Assembly: GCA_029531795.1 (NCBI GenBank)
Contig: JAPEIS010000015.1
Location: forward strand, 1,054,001-1,118,000
Direction of reading: 5' to 3'
Length of the DNA stretch: 64,000 nucleotides
Origin: Sclerotinia nivalis
Lineage: Eukaryota > Ascomycota > Leotiomycetes > Helotiales > Sclerotiniaceae
Part shown: positions 25,201 through 35,834 of the stretch, one piece after another
Layout of the letters: each line of letters starts with the position of its first letter
Numbering within the stretch: position 1 is the stretch's first letter
The notes under the pieces: model-generated
What the model saw: only the letters and a program-made list of their open reading frames with translations
Database searches by the model: none
Told to the model about the DNA's origin: nothing
Program-made: the position numbers and the translations under genes

Positions 25201-27180
25201 TTCATGGCACAAACTGCTTTTCCCTTTTTATTGCGGCTAATTTTCCTCGACTAATACTCTCATCATATATTGACAGAAAAGGCTCGGAAGACACAACAAC
25301 GAAGTCCTAGACATGTTGAATCTCATGAAGGTCATTCTGATATTGTAAGACAACTGCTTCAAAACACTGTCTCGATCGTCATCGCACTTGTGACGACTTC
25401 ATCGATTAATACTTATGTCGAGATTATAAATGTCTGAAAGTTCTGTCACGTAACCAGTCGAAAAGAGTCACCAGTCGCACGAACAATTGTGGAGTTGTGA
25501 CGCCAGGAAAATGGTTTGCGCATCGTCTGTCGGCGAAGCGTTCTATGTAAGGGAGAGAGTCGCTGCGGGCTTATACTCTTATCTAACATTTGCTATATAC
25601 GATTGTGTGCGACGTCTTCGTCTTAATTCAATCAGATTTTACATCACGGTGAGATGCGGACATTCGTTTCGGGCCTGCAAAGGACTCATCAGTCTGCAAA
25701 TGTTTTACAGGTTTTTATTCCCACGCCCACCTTCAACTCCCTTTCTACTTCAATCACTTCGATGAAGAATCTAAGGGCTTTCTGTGTACATTCAAAGCGG
25801 AGTCTCTGCTATTCAAGCATTTATAATTTGAAGCAAAGTACATCTAGGTGTGATGCAAAGTTAAGTTATGATTTCATCAACATTTTCTATCGTTCAGGCA
25901 TTAGGCCTTTCACAAGGCAACTTAATACGCTACAGCTGAATCAAACCAATACATCCAATTGACATGACAACGCTGATTGTGCAAGGAGTCGCACCTATAC
26001 GATGACACATTGATCTGAGGATGTCGATACTAGGTAACGTCTCAACGAAATCTTGGTGATCTAGAAACCGCCTTTTCCCGAGATCATCCTGCTACGATCA
26101 ATCTGCCGCCGTCAAGTTAACACTAGGCTCACGCCTCGATAGTTCCTGGCATTCCTCGCATAATAGTGCGAGAAGATCATGAAATACACAGCAGGGTACC
26201 ATATATGAGCGGTTGACGACGAATGATCTTTATACATCCATCCTCATCATTAATGATAGTGACTGGGTGAATATTCAAAGATCAAAGGAAAGGAAATGAA
26301 TGTCGACTGCAGCCAATAGGATGAACAGCCTTCTGCAGTAGGCATACATGAACGCTTTGAAGTCCGCGTCCTAAGCAAAATACTTTTCCTAGGCCTTCAG
26401 AGTTGCGTGCTTTTACATTCAGTTCATTGAAGCTCATACTCTGGAAGTCTGCGTGAGGATAGGGATTACAACTCCAGTTCTGATCTGGACGTGCAACTCG
26501 AGCGAGAGAGGCGCCGGCCACTAGTGGTGTTGCTCTATATTTGCCTCTCCTTTGGCATGCCAAATACAGACATTTCAAAAAATCACCGATATGCGCAATG
26601 CATCTGCGCGTGAGGGTCAGAAATCGAGGGGTTAAGAGGGTGATTTGAGGGTGTGAGGGAGTTTTTGTTTCAACAGATGATATTTATTCATACAAATTCA
26701 ATCGAGCTTTCGATGTGCGAGACCAGGGAGTTGCGACGTTGTTTCTAGATATGAGGAACGGACAGTTTCTTTGATTCATCATATCATTATAGAAGGGGAC
26801 TATGGTTTCGCGCGTGAATTCATCGGGTATTAATATTGAATAATGTTAAAATAATGACTCCTTACAGGAATGACGGGAAGCATAAGAGGTAGAATAAAAG
26901 GGCATACAAGCTGTATTGTATCAACTAAAGAGGAAAGGTTCTATGGAAATGGAGAGCTCTGATATATCAGAGCTCTACTAGTACTAATTGGGGCTAGCTC
27001 CCCCTGCTCTCTTGTACCTTGGAGCCATCTATTTCAACAAATAATAATATCTATTTTACTCTTGTTTTAGTAATGCCCGGCTAGCTTTCTTATATATCAA
27101 ATATATAACATACTATACAAATTCCTCAACACCCTGTGTACCATTATTCCATTAAAATCATGCCACACTATACCTGCCTC
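19249..27180. other. Long region without recognisable genes upstream of the Zn2Cys6 regulator
   Basis: About 8 kb with only short frames; the longest (22167-22547, plus, 126 codons) has no domain or coding bias. No tRNA was recognised. It probably contains the promoter and leader of the regulator and may contain non-coding transcripts, but nothing in the sequence proves either. Confidence 0.45.
26953..26976. repeat. Perfect 24-bp palindrome
   Basis: The sequence reads the same on both strands: the left half AGAGCTCTGATA is followed directly by its exact reverse complement. Symmetry ends at both flanks (G versus A). It could be a dimeric protein site or a cruciform; no gene is adjacent. Confidence 0.9.
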
Positions 27181-27189
27181 TACAAAAAT

Positions 27190-27391
27190 CCCCAAATCTC
27201 AACTCCTACCTCTCTCGCGATGCCGCCTCCGCTCTTCTCAGCAATCTCGATACAAAGCTCTTATCGCATATCAAATCTACTGATTTGAGAATACACAAAC
27301 TTTCGCTTTACCTTCCGGGTTTTCATTACGCAATCTCTTCTCTATCATCCGCAGCTGGAGGGAGGATTGGGGAACATCTTGTGCGTTTTTC
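27190..27391 (+). other. Exon-like open segment, unassigned
   Basis: A frame runs from about 27190 to the TAA at 27389-27391 and reads SYLSRDAASALLSNLDTKLL, then HKLSLYLPGFHYAISSLSS and AAGGRIGEHLVRF. Codon use looks coding (C/T-ending Leu, Ser and Ala codons), but there is no ATG in frame. A following frame from about 27423 to 27508 (QALGSEWCGREWVKDGKMVV) could be a further exon after the AG at 27419-27420. It may be a fragment of an old gene or an unmodelled gene; the family is not recognised. Confidence 0.25.
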
Positions 27392-27599
27392 TTAATGGTG
27401 GACTTTTGGATTTTTAAATACAGCTCAAGCTCTAGGTTCAGAGTGGTGTGGAAGGGAGTGGGTGAAGGATGGTAAGATGGTTGTAAGAGTTAGTCAGAAT
27501 AGAAGATGAAAAGAAAATGAAGTTTGAGGTTTGAACTTTTGAACTTTGAAGTATGGAAAATAGATGGTAGGAATGTGTGCATTTTCTAAAATATATGTA

Positions 27600-29000
27600 T
27601 ATGCATTTCTATCCTACTTACTTATTTGTATTGGAATTCCTTTTGCGAGTTTGGGAGTATAGGGAGAAGCTTAAAGTCATAAAATTGGAAATAACACATA
27701 ATACCATTTCTCTGCTTTCATCCAAATATATTCAAGTATTCTCGATTGATATGAGATTACTTTCTCCGGATCTTTTCCCCATACCTTCGATCCCATCTTC
27801 CTCCTGTCCAAAGAAAAATTTATAGAGACGTAAGTATACAATTATCACTATTTCTTTCTTTAATCTCTAAGATACATCACAGTATCCTTCACTCGGACTT
27901 TTAATTCTTTGAAGTCTATTTCCTTTATTTTTTCTTTTAGATGTAAGATTTTACTATACGTATAAATAAAATCGTACAACTCGAGACTAATCTTTCGAAT
28001 TTTAAATCTTGGAAACTGATAAACAAAGAAGTATAAATACGATACAATGACATATATACTCCAAACACCAAAAAGAAATACGAGCGGTTCCAATATCGCA
28101 GAGAGATGTGTGGATATCATGCGACAACACCGGTGGACATCGTAGCTCCGTATTTATGTATATTCCCCCATAAGAATACCTGTAAAACTTCGCTGGTAAA
28201 CTCCGCCGGTAAACTAGTCCCCAGATATCTGTATTGTGTTTCGTTGATCTTTCATATAATTATACGACACTTAGGCAGAAAGAAATTGGATAGCATAAAT
28301 GTAAGTATTTCTTTGGAACCTTTTTATCCGAATCTTACTTCTATCTTTTTCATTTTTTCCTCTTGCTGTATGCATGAATACTTATATTCGAAACCCTATA
28401 TGTAAATGTCGGAGGAGGTTGATCGGATAATAATAAATAATATAATAATAATACTATAATATTATTTATTATAATAGTGGAAGACTTAGTCGTATTTAGC
28501 TTAGGAGTGATCGAATATATGAACAATAGAATATTGAAGTCAGAATTATATATATATTGAATATTGAATTTTTATCTGCTTCTTTTTTCGAAGAATTCTT
28601 TGAAGAAGATCTTCGTATTTATAGATTTTAATGAGATTCTACACTATTCTATGATTATAAATAAGATCGATTTAAATCGAATCTTATAGAATCATTTTAT
28701 ATAACAAAAGGAAATAATAACCAATAGTATTCAATCTGAGAATAAGAAAATTCTATATGCTTCCATTTCATTCTATTCCATTATAAATCATTCTGATATG
28801 ATATATGATCGAAATTTTATATAATAATAAAATTTAATAATATGAAATCATATTATTAATATATCACGTGATCATATAACTATTGGTTCGGTAAATATTA
28901 TTAAGTGATTTAATAACTTATTAGGAATTCTCACAGTAAAATACAGTGATAGACTCCTTTTAATTAATCTAATACCCCTCCCTCCAAATCTCATCTTTCG
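27600..29000. other. AT-rich block
   Basis: Strongly AT-rich sequence, most extreme at 28430-28960 where long runs of A/T with TpA steps dominate. Such blocks in fungal genomes often result from RIP mutation of repeats, but no repeat family is recognisable here. The minus-strand frame 27860-28120 (86 codons) is mostly built from AT-rich codons and is hydrophobic at its start; it is not accepted as a gene without further evidence. Confidence 0.6.
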
Positions 29001-29078
29001 AATCTCCAAAATGCCAAAACCTAGATCCGTTTTCCACACAAATTACAATCCAATCCTAACCCTCAAACAAAGCAAACT

Positions 29079-29825
29079 CTAAACCATGTCCCTTACATCT
29101 CTAACCGGACTCCCATTCGAATCCCAGAACAAATAAAGAGTCCTTACACTATCACTCCTCGCCCTCAACGGCCACTCCTTATACTCGATAATCGCATTCA
29201 TTAGTATCCTCGTCCTCCTACTTTCAGCCCTACTCCAAGACCACAGCATCCCCTCCAATTCCATCATCGAATCGTCAAGTTTCTTCCCATCCCCATTACA
29301 ACTGATTTTTATTAACTCTTGGACTATTACTTATATGCCACTATCTTTCCTATCTATTTTCATATTTTATTTTCTCGAGACTTCTCCTTTCCAACAACAA
29401 TCTCCTCATGCACCTCCTCCATTCCGAATCGGGATATCTGACCGCACATCGTACTCACACTCCCATACGTCTCCTTCGCCATGCGCAATGTACTTCTCGA
29501 AATCCTACCATGTCAAACGTACTACACACACGTAAATGATGTGAAACTCTAAACCCTGAGTCCTGATCAAATGCCGTATATGTTGAATTTGAATCCCTAC
29601 ATGTGGATATTTCTTTATTGGCCTTGAGATTCATGCTATATAGATAATTTGGACTTTCAGTATATGTCTTTCTGTATGGCAAGATTTGATTGCCGAAGAA
29701 CCATTGTGGAAAAGGGGAGAGAAGGTGAGCGGGAAGAAATGGCGAGGAGAGGATGGAGAGTGGTGCCGCTAAGGCGATTATGCCGAGGCCTGGTTGGATG
29801 GTTGAGCACTGCTACAAGGTTATTA
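29079..29825 (-). CDS. Possible spliced or decayed gene with a membrane segment
   Basis: Three coding-like minus-strand segments lie close together. The upstream one (about 29650-29810) reads CSTIQPGLGIIALAAPLSIL, then LPAHLLSPFPQWFFGNQILP, which suggests a membrane segment. The middle one (about 29370-29500) reads ISRSTLRMAKETYGSVSTM, then GQISRFGMEEVHEEIVVG. The last (29079 to about 29309, after an AG acceptor) reads NGDGKKLDDSMMELEGMLWS, then RILMNAIIEYKEWPLRARSD and ends WDSNGSPVRDVRDMV before a stop. Codon bias is coding-like in each, but I could not find donors that join all three cleanly and the first exon is not clear. It is either an intron-rich real gene or a degraded one. The family is not recognised. 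Confidence 0.35.
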
Positions 29826-30376
29826 TAGGGGTTTTATTTATTTAAGCACTTGCCGCTAATCAAAGATATATTTACTGGTGGCGAATCAAAGCACTCGGGT
29901 CTTGACCAAACTTCTTAAGTGACTAAGATTTCTATCCTAAACTAGTATTTTAGGTAATATTGTTATCAAAACTGCCTCGCTGGGTGAAATTTCCTAGGGT
30001 TCACTACTACCCCAGACTTCTCCTTCAGCCATTTTAGTTCCTTTCTTCTACACCGTATACATCCACTTACAAAGCGTTCCCCTTTGTTGCTTAAATAGTG
30101 GTTTAGTTTCAGCATTCGTCATCCGTGTGATTATGCTTAGGTGGTTTTCTACCACTTTGCACCTCATTTCTCTAAATAGAACTGTGCCAGCAAGTATTTA
30201 AAAAGCGGAAGAACTTCCATACAGCTCGGTTTCCGTGGAGCCCCGTATTGACGAACGTGAACCTTATCCTATAATCTTGGGATCTAGATTCTTTGAAGTC
30301 ATTAACAGCAAGGAAAAGACTTGCTTGGGAGAGCCATAAAATTTGTATTTGTGCTTTTTCTTATTTTATTCAAAGA
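29826..30376. other. Spacer, no gene seen
   Basis: No open frame of note. It lies between the doubtful gene at 29.1-29.8 kb and the end of the polytopic membrane protein. Confidence 0.4.
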
Positions 30377-32463
30377 TCAAGGTGGCGTGGGTGGTTTTGG
30401 AGGAGGGGGTGGATGTACCAGAGAAGGCACATCTGTAGTCTCAGATGAAACTACAATTACAGGTGAGATCTGGCTCTCAGATCTGGATGTATCGTGTCGT
30501 GTAAGATTGTGATGAACCTGCGAAGGAACTTCAAGGGTATCCCGGCGGGGTCGTGGAAGATCACCATTTGCAGGTGAGGAGGAGAATTGTGATGTGGGCG
30601 ACAGAGGTGACGCGGGTTCGCCAATCCCCGTGCTAGCCTCGATATCAAGTCCCGAGATAATGCTGCCGTTGATACTCGGTGCTCGGGAAGGACGAAGCAC
30701 AGGTGTGATATTTCCATCGGCGTCGCGGGTATGATTGTACGCTTCCCTAATATGTGGCAACTTTGGATTTCGCTGATCTTCTCCAGGAATTTCTGGAAAG
30801 TCAACTGCTTTTCCATGTTTAAATTCGGAATCATCTAGACGAAACTCTGCGGCAGTACCAATATAGTTGCCGATTGCGGTCAGAAAATTGGCTACTTTTC
30901 GTCTGTTTCCTACATCTGATGACGATTTGGCTAGGCCAAGTGAAGGTCGACTACTCGTAGTCGATGCTATTTCATGATGTTCTATTTCATGAGAAGTTCT
31001 TGCACTGCTATCCGATAAACTTTGACGCATCATTTCAATGCTCCCCGGAGCAACAGATGTTGATGATCCTGGGGCTATTCCAAGGCCAAATCCTCGCTTC
31101 GGGAAATGATGCTTTGTATCATTTGGAATTACATTCTCATCGTCAGCTTCCATATTTGTTGCGAAGAGACGGTACAAGGAGCCAAAAACAGCAAGCGCAG
31201 TTCCGACAATGGGTGCCCATTGACCTACGAACAAGAACAAGTAACGTTAGCAATGAACAACCTCCATAATAATACCAAGTACATACCAATAGTTGCAATG
31301 GGTTCAGTTTGATATGCAACTTGACGACTGAAGAAGTTTCTCTCACCGAGTATGAGAATAGCTAGCACTGCGCCTATGAATACAGGAACTTCTATAGCGC
31401 TTAGGAAGAACCTAATCAAACTGTTGACCTCTTTCATTTGTCCAACAGTGGCATTGTTAGTGCCCTCAATCGGCGCGTCGATTGGCTCTTCTTTCCGACC
31501 GAAACGATTGTTCCAATTCGTCTCACGAATCTTGTTCCACATAGACACAAGTGAAAGTATAGCAGGGATGCAGCAAGCGGCCGAGAGAAGCGTAACAGTG
31601 TCAAAAGTGAGCTTGTCTGGTGCGGGAATAACGTAGATGTTATTGGCCGATCCGCGTCGCATTGGAGAAAAGGGGCCAGAATCAACATCACAAGTAAGGC
31701 CACATGTCGAATCATAGGTGAAGTTGCCTAGAGTGAAATGGGCCGGATGTCCGTTACTATCAGTAGTGCAAGGACTTGTGCTTATCCTGGTGAACTCCAC
31801 AGTCAAGCTCAATAGACCTTGAAGGTATTAAACATTAGCGGTGCCTCACCGGCGATGTAAAGACCGATACTTACCAGCAAATATTAAGCCAGTCCATAAG
31901 AATATGGTATTTCGACCAGGAGTTTCGAAAAAATATGTTCGGGATAACTTTACAGTTATCGGTGCAGCCAAAATACCTATCGAACATAGCTGGAAAGCCC
32001 CGTAAATATCCATATCGACCGCACCTAGATTTTGAGGTGTCAGAAAAATGGGACAGTGACTTTTCACTTGAGCTACTCACCATCGACATGTACAGCTGCG
32101 AGGACGATGCCATGAATTGCGGCAACAGCGGGGAAAAGAAGTGCGGCAGCCAAACAAGCTTCTTTCAGCCATTGTTGTTTTCGAAGGAAGACACATGCTG
32201 CTACGAGAACATAATATCTATAAAGGCAAGAAAATTGTATATGTTAGGAGCTGACGCTAATTTTGCATTGTCTGCGGATAGGGGAGTGGAGCCGCATGGG
32301 AAAAGCTGCGGAGAAATGGAGGGGCTTACAAGACACGTGAACCTGGCCCATATTGACCAGATACAGGCCATGCGCATACGACCTGCAAAACATCACTTGT
32401 AGTGTTTGTGACGATGTTATTGGCTATTGTATTGTTCACTGAAGCCAAAGGAATCACCGGCAT
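30377..32463 (-). CDS. Polytopic membrane protein of unknown function, 599 residues
   Basis: Five exons join cleanly in frame: 32330-32463, 32081-32217, 31875-32024, 31287-31817 and 30377-31224, with canonical donors (GTAAG, GTGAG, GTAAG, GTATG) and AG acceptors. The protein begins MPVIPLASVNNTIANNIVTN with several N-glycosylation motifs. Hydrophobic segments follow: YYVLVAACVFL, AALLFPAVAAIHGIVLAAV, YGAFQLCSIGILAAPITV, FLWTGLIFAGLLSLTV, LLSAACCIPAILSLV, FLSAIEVPVFIGAVLAILIL and IVGTALAVFGSLYRLF. A non-membrane loop with four cysteines (PCTTDSN...TCGLTCD) lies between the fourth and fifth. The last roughly 250 residues form a Ser/Pro-rich hydrophilic tail ending in PPPPPKPPTPP. It resembles conserved hypothetical membrane proteins of filamentous ascomycetes. 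No transporter or enzyme motif is seen, so no function is assigned. Confidence 0.8.
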
Positions 32464-33653
32464 GACCTTTCCTCTACTTTCGAACGAGATGAATTCATCA
32501 ACTTGAAATCAAGTCAATGATAGTAGTAACAGCAGTAGTATGTATCCTTTGCACAAATGAATATGCATCAAAAATTTCTCCTATATAATACGAGTATATG
32601 AGAATAAGAGCAGAGTAGACATTCTTAAGGCAAATAAGCTTATCGGCCAAGAATGCAATGTATGCCCAGGTGTCTTGAGGGAATTGAATTTACGGCGTCA
32701 TCCGTCATCCGTCATCCGTTGTCAGATATGGGATTGACGCCTCTGTAGCCTCATCGTTCTCAAAAAGTAAGGCTGGGTGGCTGAGGCCTTGGTGTACATT
32801 GGTGGTAGGTATACTTTGGAAGTGATTCGCAATCAAGAAGTACAAGAAAATCTAGCTGAAATTCAATGTATGTACGTAAATTTGAATCACCTGGGCGTAA
32901 TGTGCAACAACGTCAATGCATTGCGGCTGGTGGTCAAAAATGTAAAAGAATTCGGTTGCCTATACAAGGGGAAAGGAGCAACGATCAGAAATAGAAATGA
33001 CTAAGTTTTGATAGGAGACTCTGATTGGTTAGAATGCGAGGGTAGTGGTAACTTACTTCGTATAAATCTACCAACTGCCAATTCATGAAAAGGTTTAAAA
33101 TATGAAGAAAATATACTACACTACAGATTAAGAGCTTTGATTTGATATAGCCTTGTTAGGGTAAGCCCGGACAATACCCTTCAATGAATTGATTAAATGT
33201 TAAGTTGTAGGATCTCTTCTTCTCTTCATTCTTCAAGCATCATAGTCTTATCGCTCTTATCGCTCGTCGGGTCTCTTCACTTTCCTATATTCACGTGATA
33301 CTCTTATCGCTTATCGGGCTTCTTGCTTTCCTTCAGAATTATTTCATTGAATGCGCTCACAGCAAGGAGAATTATTTAATTTCGTCACTGTTGGATCAAT
33401 TTGGTGTTTCGACTTTTGCCATCATTCATTGCAGTTGCCTACTAGGCATATCTATCCCATATAAAGCCGGTGAGCCAACACAACATCTCGGGTTGGTCTT
33501 TAATCTTCATCCGAAATTTTCCCTGCGCTTTCACGATACTGGAAATATTTGGATAAGCCAACCAGAATATATCACCACAAAACCACAATCGAGGTCATCG
33601 GCCTAGCCATTCAGGCAAACTTAAGTGTGATAACGTAACGAAGTACCACCAAG
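32464..33653. other. Divergent promoter region between membrane protein and sirtuin
   Basis: No gene supported. It contains a short direct repeat (ATCCGTC three times, about 32697-32720) and the cluster of CTTATC boxes and CACGTG described separately. Confidence 0.5.
33247..33315. promoter_or_regulatory. Four CTTATC boxes with a CACGTG upstream of the sirtuin gene
   Basis: CTTATC (reverse GATAAG) occurs at 33247-33252, 33256-33261, 33303-33308 and 33310-33315, in two closely spaced pairs. A palindromic CACGTG lies between them at 33292-33297. The surrounding sequence is an imperfect duplication (CTTATCGCT...GTCGGG / CTTATCGCTTATCGGG). GATAAG is the core site of fungal GATA factors and CACGTG of bHLH factors; use of these sites here is inference. 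The block is about 340 bases upstream of the sirtuin ATG. Confidence 0.45.
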
Positions 33654-35073
33654 ATGGGCCAGGAAGCATCTCATGCGCAAATCAATCCTGATGATCCTCC
33701 TCATACGCTTCCAGCTCGTTCCATCAAAGGGGTTGCGGATTTTATCAAAAATGGCAAAGCAAAGAACATCGTTGTTTTGACCGGGGCAGGCATATCCACT
33801 AGTGCAGGTATACCGGACTTCCGTTCACCAGAGACCGGTATATACGCCAATCTGGCCGAACTTGATCTTCCCTATGCAGAAGCTGTTTTTGATATCGATT
33901 TCTTCCGCGAGAATCCGGCTCCTTTTTATGTTTTGGCAAAAGAACTCTATCCCGGCAAATTCTACCCTACAATATCACATGCTTTCGTCGCGTTGATCGA
34001 AAAGAAAGGATTACTTAGAATGCTCTTTACACAAAATATCGATTGTTTGGAACGTCGAGCGGGAGTTTCTTCGGAAAAGGTCATTGAAGCACATGGAAGT
34101 TTCGCAACCCAAAGGTGCATTGATTGCAAGACCGAATATCCCGATGATATGATGAAGAAAGCCATAGAGGATGGAGACCCTGCGACTTGTTTGGTTCCAC
34201 AATGTGGTGGTCTAGTTAAACCAGATATTGTCTTCTTTGGTGAACAGCTTCCAGAAGCCTTTCACAGCCATAAAATGATTCCCGCGACAGCTGATTTAAT
34301 CATTGTGATGGGTACTAGCTTAAGTGTTCAGCCCTTTGCTATGCTGCCAAGTCTTCCCCCTGATACGGTCCCAAGACTATTGTTCAACATGATTTCGGTA
34401 GGCGATTTTGGGAGTAGGTTGGATGATGTAGTTGTTCTTGGTGATTGTGACACTGGTGTCAGGAAACTAGCCGATGCCTTGGGATGGCGAGAGGAACTGG
34501 AAGAATTATGGATTTCAGTTGGAGGAAATACAAAGCAAAAAGAAGCTGAGAAGGCTGCAGAAGCTAGGCTCAACATGTCAAGAGACGAACGCCATGAAGC
34601 AGACATCGAAAAGCTGACGAGTGAAATTGATGACGCATTAAAGTTTTCCGGCAACCATACACACAGGGTAATTGCCGATCTTCAGAAAAGCCCGACCATA
34701 AATTCGACACCCTCACCTCCACCTCCTGAAGCTATGCCTACGCGACCACCCACGGAATTTAATGCTAATAAGGTAAGAACGCCCTGAGCTATACTTCTAC
34801 TTTGGGATTCATGGGGTTTTGGATCAACAGTACTGACTAAATGCCTGTTAGAGTTCGCTTCTTGCAGATATAACGAATGGAATAGCATTGAAGGAAGCGA
34901 CAACCATTGTTCGATCGACGCCGATTATTGACGAAAAGAGCGCCACAACTAAACCCGCGCTTGCGGACTTACATTCCTCGATCGAGAAGCGCGATGAAAA
35001 TTTGAGTGTTGTGCTCGATGCGACAATGCCTCAAAATATGCCAAACTCTTTCAACCTTACCACAAACTCTTGA
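33654..35073 (+). CDS. NAD-dependent protein deacetylase, HST2/SIRT2-type sirtuin
   Basis: Removes acetyl groups from lysines using NAD+. Exons are 33654-34772 and 34852-35073 (intron GTAAGA...TTAG), giving 446 residues. The sirtuin domain covers about residues 24-290: GAGIST at 44-49 and GIPDFRS at 52-58 bind NAD+, TQNID is at 126-130, the catalytic His at 147 (EAHGSF), zinc cysteines at 155, 158, 179 and 184, and the late NAD-binding motifs GTSL and FN follow. The absence of long N-terminal extensions and the LPYAEAVFDIDFF / FYVLAKELYPG segments place it with class I HST2/SIRT2-like enzymes, which act largely in the cytoplasm. After the domain comes a charged helical part (residues 300-345), then a low-complexity tail. 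The second exon encodes only part of this tail. Confidence 0.92.
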
Positions 35074-35834
35074 TCATGACCAGCAAACATACTAGCCACT
35101 CAAGACCAAGCTTGGAGGAACGACAGATTGATCACGCGACGTGATTCAAATATCGAAAACTTTGCCCCCTCGTTTGACTACTTCATACTGTATAACTTGA
35201 CAAGACATAGTTAAATAGAGCTAAAGTTTGCAGTAAATTTCGAGTAGATACCTAGGAATGAAACAAGAGAGGATCCTGTCAATATGTACGGTACAAGCCA
35301 GTATAAATGAATCACATTTTTACGTCAAGTGGAGGATCATGAATGTTATCCAAATCCTATCATCATATTTCTTCGATTCAAGTTGTTTCATTCCAATCAA
35401 AGTTGGGATGTGTCCTCGCTGAATTGATGATTTAAATTTTCTGTGTTATTGCTAACAATATCGATCCTCCAGACAGTTTCACTTACTGTATTTGTGAAGC
35501 TCTCTTTCATACTTCAAAATAGAGTGAATGCTCAATTGGCTGAGCGGATGCAGAATAGGCTTTTAAACGACAAACATCTTCTAAAGATGCTACTTAGGAA
35601 AATCAACTTTTTCCTGGTTGCAAGGTCGACTAAGTAGTTATGGCCACTCGTAGATATTTTTCTTTCTTGTCACGAGAAATGGAATCTTCCATTCCGAGGA
35701 TGCTCCCGCAAACTAAGAGTGTGGAGCATAACTTTGCAGCCTAGGAATGCAAAACAATTTCCTACTTCTGTCACATCAATTGAATCACCTTAGTATTATT
35801 TTTAGCGGTCTATCAGACATACAATCGAAACGTC
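35074..35834. other. Spacer between sirtuin and kinase-like locus
   Basis: No gene supported; only a short frame at 35443-35637 occurs. Confidence 0.5.

Noticed and set aside
27860..28120. 86-codon hydrophobic minus-strand frame
   Set aside because: Arises in AT-rich DNA, where Ile, Leu, Phe, Tyr and Lys codons are expected by composition alone; no neighbouring exon joins it.
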